From: Pseudomonas fontis
Lineage (GTDB): Bacteria > Pseudomonadota > Gammaproteobacteria > Pseudomonadales > Pseudomonadaceae
Reading direction: 5' to 3'
Length of the DNA: 64,000 nt
Assembly: GCF_028656955.1 (NCBI RefSeq)
Contig: NZ_JAMDGY010000027.1
Span: 122,829 to 186,828 of the forward strand
A program made the position numbers and the translations under genes. The stretch's first letter is position 1. Each line of letters starts with the position of its first letter. This document shows, one piece after another, positions 35,816 to 47,292 of this stretch. The notes under the pieces are model-generated. The model had not been told where the DNA came from, ran no database searches, and worked only from the letters and a program-made list of their open reading frames with translations.

Positions 35816-36588
35816 TGCGTGGTTTTCCAGCGCGCCATCAGCCGGCGCATGGCTTGCCAGACGTCCGCCTTGCGGTTCGGCTCGTCCATCAACAATTCAA
35901 GGCCAGGCAAGGCCCAGGCGGTACCCAGGCCCTCCACCGGCAATTCGCGGTAATACGCCTGCTCGTCCGCTTCACCAGCAAAGCGCACGGCGGGCAGGCC
36001 GACCAGCCACAGGCAAGTGCAAGGCGCTTCTTCAAGCCGGGCAAGGATGAAGCCCTGGACGAAGTCACGCGCCGCCTCCGGCCCCTGGTCGAGGTTGCCA
36101 CGCACCAGCAACGGCCAGCGCACCGGCTCGCCGATGATTTGCGGGCTGTCTGGCAGGCCGGCAGCGCGCAGCATGTCCTTGAGCAGCAGGTAGGACGGGT
36201 CACGGCTCTGGAACGGCTCACCGGTGGCCAGCTCGACCAGCACCAGGCAACTGCCGGCGCGCAGCAACTGCAAGGCAAAGCGCGGTGGCGGCACCACGAC
36301 TCGCTTGACCGCCACTTCAGCGGCCTTCTCAGCCTCGACCGGCTTGCTCGCCGCCTTGGCCAGCACGCTCGGGCGCGGGATCTCGATCTTCGGCCGCTCT
36401 GCCGGCTTGCCAACCGGCGCTGTCACAGGCGCGGCGACCACGGCCGGCAGCGCCTCCTCGACCAGCGGTTCGAGCGGCAACAGCAGCTCGGGCCGCGACG
36501 GCGCGGCGAACGGCAGTTCGGTACGCGGCAGCCAGTGCACCACTTGCATGGCGTTCAGGAAGGCGCGGCGGCGGGACTCGATTAGCAA
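35812..36588 (-). CDS. holD: DNA polymerase III psi subunit (cryptic pseudomonad type)
   Basis: 258 residues. The N-terminal ~20 residues (SRRRAFLNAMQVVHWLPR) resemble the chi-binding segment of psi, a Pro/Ala/Glu-rich linker spans about 40-95, and a globular domain follows. Pseudomonad psi was found at this position upstream of rimI (PA4679 in P. aeruginosa) and is much longer than E. coli HolD. Identification is by position and this layout, since similarity to E. coli psi is poor. The frame opens at a TTG at 36588; the next ATG at 36549 would remove the chi-binding segment. Confidence 0.75.
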   Translation of the reverse strand: MLIESRRRAFLNAMQVVHWLPRTELPFAAPSRPELLLPLEPLVEEALPAVVAAPVTAPVGKPAERPKIEIPRPSVLAKAASKPVEAEKAAEVAVKRVVVPPPRFALQLLRAGSCLVLVELATGEPFQSRDPSYLLLKDMLRAAGLPDSPQIIGEPVRWPLLVRGNLDQGPEAARDFVQGFILARLEEAPCTCLWLVGLPAVRFAGEADEQAYYRELPVEGLGTAWALPGLELLMDEPNRKADVWQAMRRLMARWKTTQ

Positions 36589-36768
36589 GAAGGTTCGGCC
36601 ATCTGTGGATAAGTCAGGGCCGCCATTCTACCGCCGTTACGGCAGATACGCCGCACTCGATCGGCAGAAAACCGCCCGGTCACCTCGCGAAGCGATCAAG
36701 GGGGTGAAGCCAAGGGCATCCGATGCAGTACAATCGGCGCTTTTATTTGGCAACGAGTCGACCCGCCA

Positions 36769-38046
36769 ATGATCGAACCCAAGCGCGTCCTGCGCGCCCT
36801 AGCTGAACACTGGGCCCTCCTCGAGCCGCTCTGCGAGCGCTTCGACGGCGGCACGTTGAGCCTGGGCGAACTGCGTCAGCAACTGGCTGCCCAGCAGCTG
36901 GACAGCACGCCCCAGGACATCACCAGCCTGCTTGACGTGTGGATCCGCCTGGACATTCTGGTCCCGGTCGCCAAGAGCCCGAACCGTTTCGAGCTCAACG
37001 CACAGATCCACGACTTCCTCGCCTACCTGCGCCGCGAACACCGGCTGGGCCTGTGCCTGGAAATCGAAGCCTACCTGCGCCACCTCGAGCGCCTGGCCGG
37101 GCATATTCAGGACGCCTTCGAGATTCGCGACGGCAACGACCTGGCGCGCCAACTGCGCCTGCTCGACATGCGCGTGCGCGACGTGCTCAAGAAGCTCGAC
37201 AACGACGAGCAAGCGCTGGTCGCCGTGGCCGAACGGGCCAAGACCAGCGACCGGCAGATCCCGCTGCGCCAGCGTTACGCCGAAGTCCTGGCAACCTGGG
37301 ACGAGTACGTCGAGCCGATGATCCAGCTGGTCAACGCCGACGGCGCCTTCGAGCAGGGCGTGCGCAAGGTCGAGACCGTGCTGCTGCGCCTGCTCGGCGA
37401 GCAGGCACGCCTGGGCCACCTGGTCGACGACGACATGCTGCTGCGCACCCACGCGCGCATCCTGGAAATGCAGACCAGCGCCCAGCTGACCCTGCGCAAG
37501 GCCCGCGAACTGCTGCTGCCGCTGCGTGAAGAAGCGCGCCGGCACAACGCGGTGACCCGTGGCGCCGCGCTGGCGCTGTCGGTGATCCGCCGCAAGGGCC
37601 TGGACGCCGTGCCGCAAGCGGCCATGCCGCTGTTCACCCGCCCCCAGAGCACCTTCCTCGGCAACGCCAGCCAGGTCGAAGCCTACGTGTACGCCCTGGC
37701 CCGCTTCGAGCCCAAGCCTGCGCAGTTCCCCAAGGCGCACAAGAGCCACAAGGGCGAGCCCCAGCGTGCGCCGCGCACGGTCAAGGAAATGCTCCAGCGC
37801 TGCGAAAACGCCCTGCCGTTGCCGGACCTGATGGTCTGGCTGCTGGAGCAGGAGCCCGAAGGCGCCACCGACGAATTGCTGTACTGGTTCTCGCGCCTGT
37901 CGCGGGAAAAACGCTTTGCCCGCGCGCGCCTCGACCGCCGTGACTACCTCACCCGCGAACACCAGGTCAGCCTGCGCTCCTTCGCCCTGACCTCCAGCCG
38001 CGAGCCATCGCCCGAGACTACTGCGAGCCCTGTCCATGCATCTTGA
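36769..38046 (+). CDS. mksF: MksF, kleisin of the Mks (MukBEF-like) condensin
   Basis: 425 residues. The N-terminal winged-helix part (RALAEHWALLEPLCERF, SLLDVWIRLDILV) and long middle helices match MukF-like kleisins. It overlaps mksE by 11 bases and heads the mksF-mksE-mksB operon, which in P. aeruginosa helps organise and segregate the chromosome. No mksG (nuclease-like fourth gene of the Wadjet-type defence version) follows, so the chromosomal role is favoured. Confidence 0.9.
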   Translation: MIEPKRVLRALAEHWALLEPLCERFDGGTLSLGELRQQLAAQQLDSTPQDITSLLDVWIRLDILVPVAKSPNRFELNAQIHDFLAYLRREHRLGLCLEIEAYLRHLERLAGHIQDAFEIRDGNDLARQLRLLDMRVRDVLKKLDNDEQALVAVAERAKTSDRQIPLRQRYAEVLATWDEYVEPMIQLVNADGAFEQGVRKVETVLLRLLGEQARLGHLVDDDMLLRTHARILEMQTSAQLTLRKARELLLPLREEARRHNAVTRGAALALSVIRRKGLDAVPQAAMPLFTRPQSTFLGNASQVEAYVYALARFEPKPAQFPKAHKSHKGEPQRAPRTVKEMLQRCENALPLPDLMVWLLEQEPEGATDELLYWFSRLSREKRFARARLDRRDYLTREHQVSLRSFALTSSREPSPETTASPVHAS

Positions 38047-38737
38047 TCTTTCCGAACTGTCCCAGCTCGCACCGATCTTCCGCGAACTGTTCAAGGGCTT
38101 CCATATCAGCCGGCGCGACCCGGAACTGTACGCCCAGCTGTCGAACTTCCAGGACCAGTACCGCGGCCTGTTCCGCGCCCTGGGCTACGAGCTGGTGTGC
38201 GACACCCGTGGCTTCTACTACTTCGTCCCCGAGCAGGCCGCCGCGCAGGTCAACAAGACCGCCCAGCGCCTGTCGTTGTTCACCTTCATCCTGGTCGAGC
38301 ACCTCGCCGACCAGGGCCGCGACCCGATGGCCGTGCTCGATGGCGGCAGCCTGGGCCGTGACGAACTGCCGTCGCTGCTGGAGAAGTACCGCGACCTGTT
38401 CATCCAGGCCGAAGTGCAGACCCCGGACGAGCTGGAAGAGAAGATCATGCGCCGCATGACCCAGTTGGGCTTTGCCAGCGAAGACAACGGTATCTACCGC
38501 TTCCTGCCGCCGATGCACCGTTTCCTTGATGTCTGCCTGTCGGTCCAGCAGGACCGCGACCTGGCCGCCAGCCTGCACAGCGCACTGCCGCTGCCAACGC
38601 CGGTGCTGATCGAGGAAGAAGACCCGCAAGAGCTGAACAAGACTGACGACCCGCTCGACTTGAGCCCCTTCGACGAAAGCGAAGAAGACGCCTTGGCCCG
38701 CGCCATCGCCGACGAGCAACAGGAGATTGATGCATGA
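38036..38737 (+). CDS. mksE: MksE, accessory subunit of the Mks condensin
   Basis: 233 residues beginning MHLDLSELSQLAPIFRELF. A winged-helix protein like MukE (YELVCDTRGFYYFVPE; MTQLGFASEDNGIYRFLPP). The C-terminal tail is very acidic (SPFDESEEDALARAIADE). It overlaps mksF at the start and mksB at the end (ATGA), giving tight coupling. It binds the kleisin and helps DNA capture. Confidence 0.9.
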   Translation: MHLDLSELSQLAPIFRELFKGFHISRRDPELYAQLSNFQDQYRGLFRALGYELVCDTRGFYYFVPEQAAAQVNKTAQRLSLFTFILVEHLADQGRDPMAVLDGGSLGRDELPSLLEKYRDLFIQAEVQTPDELEEKIMRRMTQLGFASEDNGIYRFLPPMHRFLDVCLSVQQDRDLAASLHSALPLPTPVLIEEEDPQELNKTDDPLDLSPFDESEEDALARAIADEQQEIDA

Positions 38738-41565
38738 GCCAGGAACGCTACGGCATTCGCCGCTTTGCACTGCTCAACACCGCCGGCTACAGCCTTGGCC
38801 TGTTCCCGCTGGAACACCCGCTGTCGGTCTATGGCGCGAACAATCTGGGCAAGAGTGCCTCGATCAACGCCCTGCAGTTCCCGATCCTGGCGCGCATGTC
38901 GGACATGAGCTTCGGCAAGTACAGCCTGGAGCAGTCGCGGCGCTTCTACTTTGCCAGTGACACCAGCTACATCCTCTGCGAGGTCAACCTGCCCCACGGC
39001 CCGCACGTGATCGGCGTGGTCGGGCGTGGCCCGGGCGGTGGTTTCGGTCACCAGTTCTTTGCCTATGCCGGCGAGCTGGACCTGGGCCACTACCAGAAGA
39101 ACGACACCTGCCTGCGCCAGAAAGAGCTGTTCAGCAACCTTGAGCGCAATGGCCTGAAAGCCTATGAGCTCAAGCCTGACGAGCTGCGCCGCCTGCTGGT
39201 TGGCGGCCACACCTCGGTGCCGCTGGACCTGACCCTGATCCCGCTGCGCTCCACCAGTGAGCAAAGCCTGAAGACCTTCCGCGCGCTGTTCATCAACCTG
39301 CTGCACATGCGCGAAATCACTGCGGCCAAGCTCAAGCAGCTGTTCCTCGATGCCTTCGAGCACAGCTTGCGTTCGGGCAGCGTCGACTACATCGCCGCCT
39401 GCGAAGAAGCCTTCCGCGACGTGCGCCGCATGGAGCAGGACTACAACTCGCTGGTGTCCGCCGGCCCGCTGGTCGAGGCCTTGGCCAACGGCGTGACCCA
39501 GCGCGACATCCTGCGCGGCAAACTGCACCGCCTATCGCCATTGCTCGACTCGCTGCTGGGCACCTGGCAGGACTATGCCCAAGCTCGTCGCGAAGAGCTG
39601 GTGATCCAGTCCGAGCACTACAAGGGTGAACAGGACAGCCTGCAAAACGGCCAGCGCGGCGGCACCCAGGAACTGATGCGCCTGGAGCGCGAAATCACCG
39701 GCGTACAACGCTGGCTTGGCGAGCTGTCGGTGCTCAAGCACCGCTTTGCGCTGGTCGACGACGTGAAGGTGCTGGAGCAGCAACTGCTGGCCGCCAAGGA
39801 CGCCCACGACGAACTGGCCGGTGCCCTGGCACAGTCGCGCCAGTTCAGCGCCGAAGACCTCGAAGAGCGTCTGCGCGACCTGGAAAAACGCCTGAAGTCG
39901 GTGAAGCAGCAACTCGATCACGCCGACAACAACAGCTATGCGCGCCTGCGCGAGGAGTTCTCGCAGCAGGACGTCGAGCGCCTGATGCGCCTGTTCAACG
40001 GTGCGCTGTTCAGCCTGCCGCTGGGTGATCGCGGTATCGAGCTGGATGACAGCGACCTGTGGGTCAAATCCCTGGAAGCGGTGCTTGATCGCTTCAAAGG
40101 CGAGCGCTTCGAAGCGCCGGGCCTGTCCATCGACCTGTCGCACATCGAGCCGCCGGCCCTGCAGGCCCTGGCCGACCGCGCCGCCTTGCGCGACCAGAAG
40201 GAGCGCCTGGAAAAAGAGCTCAAGCAGCTCAAGACCCAGCAGGCAGTCGCCGCCGACCGCGCCGCGAGCAAGACCCAGACCGAGGCGCTGTACCAGCAGG
40301 TGCTGGACGCGCAGAAGGCCCTGGAAGATTTCCGCCGCGCCCAGACCCTGTCCGCCGAAGAGGGCGACAAGCTGGAGCAGTTGGCCCAGATGGAAGCGGC
40401 CCAGGACGACCTGAAGCGCTCCAGCGATGCCTTCACCGAGCGCGTCCAGCAGCTGTCGGCCAAGTTGCAGCTGGTGGGCCGGCAGATCGCCGATCTGGAA
40501 GCCAAGCAGCGCACCCTGGATGACGCCCTGCGTCGTCGCCAGTTGCTGCCGGCCGACCTGCCGTTCGGTACGCCGTTCATGGAGCCGGTCGACGACTCGA
40601 TGGACAACCTGCTGCCGCTGCTCAACGACTACCAGGACAGCTGGCAGGGCCTGATGCGTTGCGACGGGCAGATCGAGGCGCTGTATGCCCAGGTGCGCCT
40701 GAAGGGCGTGGCCAAGTTCGACAGTGAAGACGACATGGAGCGTCGCCTGCAATTGCTGATCAACGCCTATGCGCACCGCACCGACGAAGCCCTGACCCTG
40801 GGCAAGGCGCGCCGTGCCGCGGTTACCGATATCGCCCGGACCCTGCGCAACATCCGCAGCGACTACGACAGCCTTGAGCACCAGCTGGCGTTGTTCAACC
40901 GCGAGATCAACAAGCGTCAGGTGTCGAACCTGCAAAGCTTCCGCATCGTGCTCGCGCCGAACAAGGAAGCGCTCAAGCACATCGACCAGATCATCCACAG
41001 TGCCGGCCAGTACGAAGAAGGCGAGACGCTGTCGGTGTTCGACCTGAGCCAGAGCGCCGAGCAGGACAACAAGAACGAGGAAGCCAAGGAGTACCTGGCG
41101 CGCCTCGTGGCGGCGAACCACAACCAACTGGGCCTGAAGGACCTGTTCGAGCTGGCGTTCGAGATCACCAAGGTGGGCGGCCAGCCGATCATCCATACCG
41201 ACATCGACGGCGCGGCCTCGAACGGTACGACGATGACCATCAAGGCGCTGACCAACATGTACCTGTTACTGCACTTGATGGACCGCGACCTGGCCGGGCG
41301 CGTGCGCCTGCCGTACTACCTCGACGAGGCGGCGGACATCGACGAACGCAACCAGGCGGCGTTGCTGGAGACCAGCTTGCAGCTGGGCTTCGTGCCGATT
41401 CTGGCGAGCGTGAAGCCGCAGGTGTCAGCGCATGTCGCCATCGACCTGGAAGGTGGCAGCGGGCCGAACGGGATCTACATCGACGAGGATGACTGGAAGT
41501 ACATCAGCCGCCTGGATGTGGAGAAGGTCGAGGTGCGGGAGGAAGAGGAAGAAGCGTCGGCCTGA
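38734..41565 (+). CDS. mksB: MksB, SMC-like ATPase of the Mks condensin
   Basis: 943 residues. The Walker A motif is in SVYGANNLGKSASINALQF near the N-terminus; long heptad-rich coiled coils occupy about 250-750 with a central hinge; the C-terminal head has LPYYLDEAADIDERNQAALLE with the Walker B-like DEAADID. It is shorter than MukB (about 1480), as expected for MksB. The tail is acidic (EEEEEASA). It is the last gene of the operon, followed by REP elements. Confidence 0.93.
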   Translation: MSQERYGIRRFALLNTAGYSLGLFPLEHPLSVYGANNLGKSASINALQFPILARMSDMSFGKYSLEQSRRFYFASDTSYILCEVNLPHGPHVIGVVGRGPGGGFGHQFFAYAGELDLGHYQKNDTCLRQKELFSNLERNGLKAYELKPDELRRLLVGGHTSVPLDLTLIPLRSTSEQSLKTFRALFINLLHMREITAAKLKQLFLDAFEHSLRSGSVDYIAACEEAFRDVRRMEQDYNSLVSAGPLVEALANGVTQRDILRGKLHRLSPLLDSLLGTWQDYAQARREELVIQSEHYKGEQDSLQNGQRGGTQELMRLEREITGVQRWLGELSVLKHRFALVDDVKVLEQQLLAAKDAHDELAGALAQSRQFSAEDLEERLRDLEKRLKSVKQQLDHADNNSYARLREEFSQQDVERLMRLFNGALFSLPLGDRGIELDDSDLWVKSLEAVLDRFKGERFEAPGLSIDLSHIEPPALQALADRAALRDQKERLEKELKQLKTQQAVAADRAASKTQTEALYQQVLDAQKALEDFRRAQTLSAEEGDKLEQLAQMEAAQDDLKRSSDAFTERVQQLSAKLQLVGRQIADLEAKQRTLDDALRRRQLLPADLPFGTPFMEPVDDSMDNLLPLLNDYQDSWQGLMRCDGQIEALYAQVRLKGVAKFDSEDDMERRLQLLINAYAHRTDEALTLGKARRAAVTDIARTLRNIRSDYDSLEHQLALFNREINKRQVSNLQSFRIVLAPNKEALKHIDQIIHSAGQYEEGETLSVFDLSQSAEQDNKNEEAKEYLARLVAANHNQLGLKDLFELAFEITKVGGQPIIHTDIDGAASNGTTMTIKALTNMYLLLHLMDRDLAGRVRLPYYLDEAADIDERNQAALLETSLQLGFVPILASVKPQVSAHVAIDLEGGSGPNGIYIDEDDWKYISRLDVEKVEVREEEEEASA

Positions 41566-41591
41566 GGCATCTTCAAGGGGCCTTCGGGCCC

Positions 41592-41768
41592 CATCGCCGG
41601 CAAGGCCGGCTCCCACAGTGATCCGTGTGAAGTTAAAACCATGGATGGGGAGAGGCTGAGGGCAGATGGGAGCCTCGGCCTGAGACATCTAACCCATCGC
41701 CGGCAAAGCCGGCTCCCACAAGGTGAGGATCACACCCATCACTGTGGGAGCCGGCCTTGCCGGCGATG
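41592..41768. repeat. Three REP elements after mksB
   Basis: Two forward copies (41592-41618 and 41694-41720, the second with GCAAAGCC instead of GCAAGGCC) and one inverted copy (41743-41768). Cores GCCGGCAAGGCCGGCTCCCA form stem-loops between convergent genes; they may protect or terminate both transcripts. Confidence 0.92.
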
Positions 41769-41782
41769 AATCCAACGCGGTG

Positions 41783-42238
41783 TTACTGAGCCCACGGCAA
41801 GATCGGAATCGCCGTCACCGCGTTCTGCGGGCTGCCTTCGATCAAACGGTCGCTGTACACCAGGTACACCAGCGTATTGCGCTTCTTGTCCAGGAAGCGC
41901 ACCACCTGCATGGTCTTGAACACCAGCGAGGTGCGCTCCTTGAACACTTCCTCACCGTCCTTGAGCTGGCCCTTGAAGTTGATCGGCCCGACCTGACGAC
42001 AAGCGATCGACGCTTCCGCCCGGTCCTCGGCCAACCCCAGGCCGCCCTTCACGCCGCCCGTCTTGGCCCGCGACAGGTAGCAGGTCACCCCGTCCACCTT
42101 CGGGTCATCAAACGCCTCGACCACAATGCGGTCATTCGGCCCGACGAACTTGAACACCGTCGACACCTGGCCAATCTCTTCCGCCGACGCCAACACCGGC
42201 AGCGCCAACAGCGCCGCCATCATCATCCCTTTGAACAC
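41783..42238 (-). CDS. creA: CreA family periplasmic protein
   Basis: 151 residues. The GTG at 42238 is chosen because GAGGAG lies 6 bases upstream; a TTG two codons earlier is possible. The signal peptide ends ALPVLASA, and the mature part [27 protein letters not shown] is the CreA signature. The function is unknown. It lies just downstream of proB in the same direction. Confidence 0.9.
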   Translation of the reverse strand: MFKGMMMAALLALPVLASAEEIGQVSTVFKFVGPNDRIVVEAFDDPKVDGVTCYLSRAKTGGVKGGLGLAEDRAEASIACRQVGPINFKGQLKDGEEVFKERTSLVFKTMQVVRFLDKKRNTLVYLVYSDRLIEGSPQNAVTAIPILPWAQ

Positions 42239-42248
42239 AGGCAACTCC

Positions 42249-43367
42249 TCAGACCAGGATCAGGTTGTCGCGGTGCACCAGTTCAGGCTCCGCGCTGTAG
42301 CCCAGCAGGCCTTCGATCGACTCGGAAGACTGGCCGATGATCTTCTGCGCTTCCAGCGCGCTGTAGTTGGCCAGGCCTCGGGCAACCTCAAGGCCATCCG
42401 GGCCGACACACACCACCATCTCGCCGCGACGGAAGCTGCCCTGCACGGTCTTCACGCCGACCGGCAACAGGCTCTTGTTGGCCTGACGCAAGGCCTGCAC
42501 CGCCCCCGCATCGAGCACCAGGGTGCCACGGGTTTGCAGGTGCCCCGCCAGCCACTGCTTGCGCGCCGCGAGCATGCCGCGCTCTGGCGACAGCAAGGTG
42601 CCCAGGCGCTCGCCGGCCTTCAGGCGGTCCAGCACACGCTCCAGACGGCCACCCACGATGATCGTGTGTGCCCCGGAACGCGCGGCCAGGCGCGCAGCAC
42701 GCAGTTTGGTCTGCATGCCGCCACGGCCCAACGCGCCACCGGTGCCACCGGCCACGGCGTCCAGCGCCGGGTCATCGGCACGGGCTTCGTAGATCAGCTG
42801 GGCATCAGGATTGTTGCGCGGGTCGGCATCGAACATGCCGTCGCGGTCGGTAAGAATCACCAGCAGGTCGGCTTCGACCAGGTTGGCCACCAGCGCCGCC
42901 AGGGTGTCGTTGTCGCCGAAACGGATCTCGTCGGTGACCACCGTGTCGTTCTCGTTGATCACCGGCACCACGCCCAGCTCCACCAAGGTGCGCAGGGTGC
43001 TGCGGGCGTTCAGGTAACGCTTGCGGTCGGAGAGGTCGTCATGAGTCAGGAGGATCTGCGCGGTGTGCCGGCCATGCTCGGCAAAGCTCGACTCCCAGGC
43101 CTGCACCAGGCCCATCTGGCCGATCGAGGCAGCCGCTTGCAGCTCGTTCATCGCACTCGGTCGCTTGGTCCAGCCCAGGCGGCTCATGCCGGCGGCTACA
43201 GCCCCCGAAGAGACCAGCACCAACTCGATCCCCGCCTCATGCAGGGCCACCATCTGCTCGACCCAAACACCCATCGCCGCGCGATCCAGGCCCTTGCCAT
43301 CTGCCGTCAGCAGGGCACTGCCGATCTTGACGACCCAGCGCTGCGCACCCGTCACCTTGCTCCGCAT
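42249..43367 (-). CDS. proB: Glutamate 5-kinase
   Basis: First step of proline synthesis: ATP-dependent phosphorylation of glutamate. 372 residues with the amino-acid kinase domain ([58 protein letters not shown]) and a C-terminal PUA domain (about 275-370). It is separated from obgE by a terminator-like hairpin, so it may have its own promoter. Confidence 0.96.
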   Translation of the reverse strand: MRSKVTGAQRWVVKIGSALLTADGKGLDRAAMGVWVEQMVALHEAGIELVLVSSGAVAAGMSRLGWTKRPSAMNELQAAASIGQMGLVQAWESSFAEHGRHTAQILLTHDDLSDRKRYLNARSTLRTLVELGVVPVINENDTVVTDEIRFGDNDTLAALVANLVEADLLVILTDRDGMFDADPRNNPDAQLIYEARADDPALDAVAGGTGGALGRGGMQTKLRAARLAARSGAHTIIVGGRLERVLDRLKAGERLGTLLSPERGMLAARKQWLAGHLQTRGTLVLDAGAVQALRQANKSLLPVGVKTVQGSFRRGEMVVCVGPDGLEVARGLANYSALEAQKIIGQSSESIEGLLGYSAEPELVHRDNLILV

Positions 43368-43428
43368 CTTCTTCCAACCTATGCCGGTGAGAGGCGCGAC
43401 AGCGCGCCCCCCATAATCTGTGGATACT

Positions 43429-43455
43429 AAAACGCCGCTTGAAAAAGCGGCGTTT
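43429..43455 (-). terminator. Terminator between obgE and proB
   Basis: An 11-bp stem AAACGCCGCTT/AAGCGGCGTTT with a 4-base loop. On the reverse strand the stem ends in TTTT before AGTATCC, a short T-tail, so termination may be partial. Confidence 0.7.
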
Positions 43456-43471
43456 AGTGTACTGCAACGAA

Positions 43472-44707
<1,236 letters not shown>

Positions 44708-44743
44708 TCAGTTGGACGAGCTGATTGACTCAAAGACATAAGG

Positions 44744-44820
44744 CTCTTGCAAAAATGAGCGCGGCGGCCCCGTAAACGAAACACTCTCGCCCGCAGCCCA
44801 TACAAACAGTTTTGCAAGAG
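44744..44820. repeat. 11-bp perfect inverted repeat upstream of obgE
   Basis: CTCTTGCAAAA (44744-44754) and TTTTGCAAGAG (44810-44820) are 55 bases apart, in the rpmA-obgE gap. It could be a long-loop RNA structure in the obgE leader or a bipartite protein-binding site. Confidence 0.6.
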
Positions 44821-44835
44821 ACTCACCCCACAAAC

Positions 44836-44866
44836 GAAAAAGCCCCGTCGCGAGACAGGGCTTTTC
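44836..44866 (-). terminator. Terminator of rplU-rpmA
   Basis: On the reverse strand the stem AAAAGCCCTGTC/GACGGGGCTTTT (one G-T pair) ends in a T-run. It lies 14 bases after the rpmA stop. Confidence 0.88.
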
Positions 44867-44880
44867 CAGCGTCTTCGCGA

Positions 44881-45138
44881 TTAGGCCGCGACGATGCTCA
44901 CGTAGCGACGACCGAAGGCGCCTTTTACTTCAAACTTGATCTTACCCGCGATCTTGGCGAACAGGGTGTGATCTTTACCCATGCCAACGCCGTAGCCAGC
45001 GTGGAATTGGGTGCCGCGCTGACGCACGATGATGTTGCCAGGAATGATAGCCTGGCCGCCATACATCTTCACGCCAAGGCGTTTGGCTTCTGAGTCGCGA
45101 CCGTTACGGGTACTACCACCAGCTTTTTTGTGTGCCAT
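44881..45138 (-). CDS. rpmA: Ribosomal protein L27
   Basis: 85 residues starting [20 protein letters not shown], the standard L27 N-terminus that reaches the peptidyl-transferase centre. It follows rplU by 35 bases and the pair is co-transcribed. Confidence 0.98.
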   Translation of the reverse strand: MAHKKAGGSTRNGRDSEAKRLGVKMYGGQAIIPGNIIVRQRGTQFHAGYGVGMGKDHTLFAKIAGKIKFEVKGAFGRRYVSIVAA

Positions 45139-45173
45139 GAGTTCAATTCTCCTAGTGAGGAATTAGGCTGAAA

Positions 45174-45485
45174 TTAAGCCTGAATACCGGTGATTTTGAT
45201 CTCGGTGAACCACTGGCGGTGGCCCATACGCTTCATGTGGTGCTTACGGCGGCGGAACTTGATGATGCGCACTTTGTCGTGACGACCTTGCGAGATCACT
45301 TCAGCGACAACCTTGGCACCAGCAACGACTGGGGCGCCGATGTTCACGTCGTCGCCATTGGCAACCAACAGAACGCGGTCGAAAGTCACGGATTCGCCAG
45401 TGGCGATTTCCAGTTTTTCGATCTTCAGGTATTCACCTTCGGCGACTTTGTACTGCTTGCCACCGGTAACAATTACTGCGTACAT
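45174..45485 (-). CDS. rplU: Ribosomal protein L21
   Basis: 103 residues from the ATG at 45485 ([20 protein letters not shown]), normal length, with [16 protein letters not shown] near the C-terminus. An in-frame start 60 bases upstream is rejected because the canonical start has AGAAAT spacing and the family begins here. It is divergent from ispB, an arrangement conserved in gammaproteobacteria. Confidence 0.98.
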   Translation of the reverse strand: MYAVIVTGGKQYKVAEGEYLKIEKLEIATGESVTFDRVLLVANGDDVNIGAPVVAGAKVVAEVISQGRHDKVRIIKFRRRKHHMKRMGHRQWFTEIKITGIQA

Positions 45486-45738
45486 GTGTATTTCTCCGAT
45501 AATCCTGCTCACCCAGCTCTTTATAGGAAGAGTATTGGCTGGCATGGCTGCATAGGGCTGGAACGGCCCAGTGCAATTGCGTAAGGCAGGTGCTGCCCAG
45601 GAAGTTCAGGGTGCGCGATTGTACGCAAGGCAGCTTTACCTTGCAAGTGGGTCGATTGACCCCACGGGCCGTGCGCCTTGACAGGCCGGGACCCGCAACC
45701 TAGCATGCCGCGCAACCTTTATGGAGCACCTGTGGCCG

Positions 45739-46707
45739 ATGCAACCCCAAGCTTTCTACCGCGCGGTAGCGGACGATTTCAGCGCCGTTGACGAGATCAT
45801 CAAGAAACAGCTGACTTCGCGCGTCCCGCTGGTGTCGAAGATCGGCGACTATATTACCTCGGCCGGGGGCAAGCGTCTGCGCCCGTTGCTGGTGCTGCTG
45901 TGTGGCAAGGCCCTGGGTCGCGAAGGCGACGACCTGCGCCTGCTGGCCGCCACCATCGAGTTCCTGCACACCGCCACCTTGCTGCATGACGACGTCGTCG
46001 ACATGTCCGGCATGCGCCGTGGCCGCTCCACCGCCAATGCCCTGTGGGGCAACGCGCCAAGCGTGCTGGTGGGCGACTTCCTGTATTCGCGCTCGTTCGA
46101 AATGATGGTCGAGCTGGGCTCGATGCCGGTCATGCAGATCCTCTCCAAGGCCACCCGGGTAATCGCCGAGGGCGAAGTGCTGCAGCTGTCGCGTATCCGC
46201 GATGCGAGCACCACCGAAGAGATCTACATGGACGTCATCCGCGGCAAGACCGCGATGCTCTTCGAAGCCTCGACCCACAGTGCGGCGGCCCTGGCCGGCG
46301 CCACGCCCGAGCAGACCGAAGCGCTGCGTACCTTTGGCGATCACCTGGGCGTAGCCTTCCAACTGGTCGACGACCTGCTCGACTACAAGGGCGACGCTGA
46401 AACCCTGGGCAAGAACGTCGGTGACGACCTGGCCGAAGGCAAGCCGACCCTGCCGCTGATCTTCACCATGCGTGAAGGCACCGCCGAACAGGCCGCCCTG
46501 GTGCGCCAGGCGATCCAGAAGGGTGGTATCGAAGACCTCGAAAGCATCCGCAACGCCGTCGAAGCTGCCGGCGCCCTGGAGTACACCGCACAGATGGCCC
46601 GCGACTACGTCGCCCGCGCCATCGCTTGCCTGGACGCCCTGCCGGCCAGCGAATACCGCGACGCCCTGGTCGAACTCAGCGAGTTCGCGGTCGCCCGCAC
46701 GCACTGA
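45739..46707 (+). CDS. ispB: Octaprenyl/solanesyl diphosphate synthase
   Basis: Makes the long prenyl tail for ubiquinone. 322 residues from the ATG at 45739 ([18 protein letters not shown] 12 bases upstream). The two aspartate-rich motifs are LLHDDVVD and QLVDDLLDY, with [12 protein letters not shown] upstream. An in-frame ATG at 45721 has no ribosome-binding site. Confidence 0.96.
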   Translation: MQPQAFYRAVADDFSAVDEIIKKQLTSRVPLVSKIGDYITSAGGKRLRPLLVLLCGKALGREGDDLRLLAATIEFLHTATLLHDDVVDMSGMRRGRSTANALWGNAPSVLVGDFLYSRSFEMMVELGSMPVMQILSKATRVIAEGEVLQLSRIRDASTTEEIYMDVIRGKTAMLFEASTHSAAALAGATPEQTEALRTFGDHLGVAFQLVDDLLDYKGDAETLGKNVGDDLAEGKPTLPLIFTMREGTAEQAALVRQAIQKGGIEDLESIRNAVEAAGALEYTAQMARDYVARAIACLDALPASEYRDALVELSEFAVARTH

Positions 46708-46807
46708 TGCCCTACCCCGGCCCATCGCTCGATGGGCCCGGTTTTCCTCCTGCGCACTAAACCCTATACAATGTGGGCTTTCTGTACGCACACCCCGAGG
46801 AACCTTA

Positions 46808-47149
46808 GTGAGCACTTTGCCACCCTGCCCGAAATGCAACTCCGAATACACCTATGAAGATGGCGTTCAGCTGATCTGCCCCGAGTGCGCCCACGAGTGG
46901 TCCGCTGCCGGTGAAGCAGAAGCGGCCAGCGACGAAACCGTGAAGAAAGACTCGGTCGGCAACGTCCTGCAGGACGGCGACACCATCACCGTGATCAAGG
47001 ACCTGAAGGTCAAGGGCACCTCGCTGGTGGTCAAGGTCGGCACCAAGGTCAAGAACATCCGCCTGTGCGATGGCGACCACGACATCGACTGCAAGATCGA
47101 CGGCATCGGCCCGATGAAGCTGAAATCGGAGTTCGTCCGCAAGGTCTGA
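46808..47149 (+). CDS. yjdM: YjdM/PhnA-type zinc-ribbon protein
   Basis: 113 residues from a GTG at 46808 with AGGA 6 bases upstream. The N-terminal zinc ribbon has CPKC and CPECAHEW; the PhnA domain ([29 protein letters not shown], [11 protein letters not shown]) follows. E. coli PhnA is not needed for phosphonate use, so the function is open. It lies between ispB and an iron-regulated small gene. Confidence 0.92.
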   Translation: MSTLPPCPKCNSEYTYEDGVQLICPECAHEWSAAGEAEAASDETVKKDSVGNVLQDGDTITVIKDLKVKGTSLVVKVGTKVKNIRLCDGDHDIDCKIDGIGPMKLKSEFVRKV

Positions 47150-47247
47150 CCCGTGATTTGTCGAGGCTGCCACGCGGCCTCGACAGACACTGCAACATTT
47201 GCCGAACACCGTTCAGCAAAAAATCACCAATAGTTACTTGCTATTTT

Positions 47248-47266
47248 GATAATAAGAATTATTCTC
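47248..47266 (+). promoter_or_regulatory. Fur box upstream of the 80-residue protein
   Basis: GATAATAAGAATTATTCTC matches the 19-base Fur consensus at about 15 positions. It lies 26 bases before the ATG at 47293. Confidence 0.85.
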
Positions 47267-47292
47267 ATTGGACGCTTCCAAGGAGAATAGCC

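Noticed and set aside
36769..41565. Wadjet anti-plasmid defence system
   Set aside because: The fourth gene (JetD/MksG) is absent next to it, and the locus sits in the conserved pseudomonad Mks position.
46799..46826. GGAACC-N15-CCAC at the start of yjdM, resembling an hrp box
   Set aside because: It ends CCACCCT, not CCACNNA, and covers the ribosome-binding site and first codons of yjdM, so a promoter here could not serve that gene.
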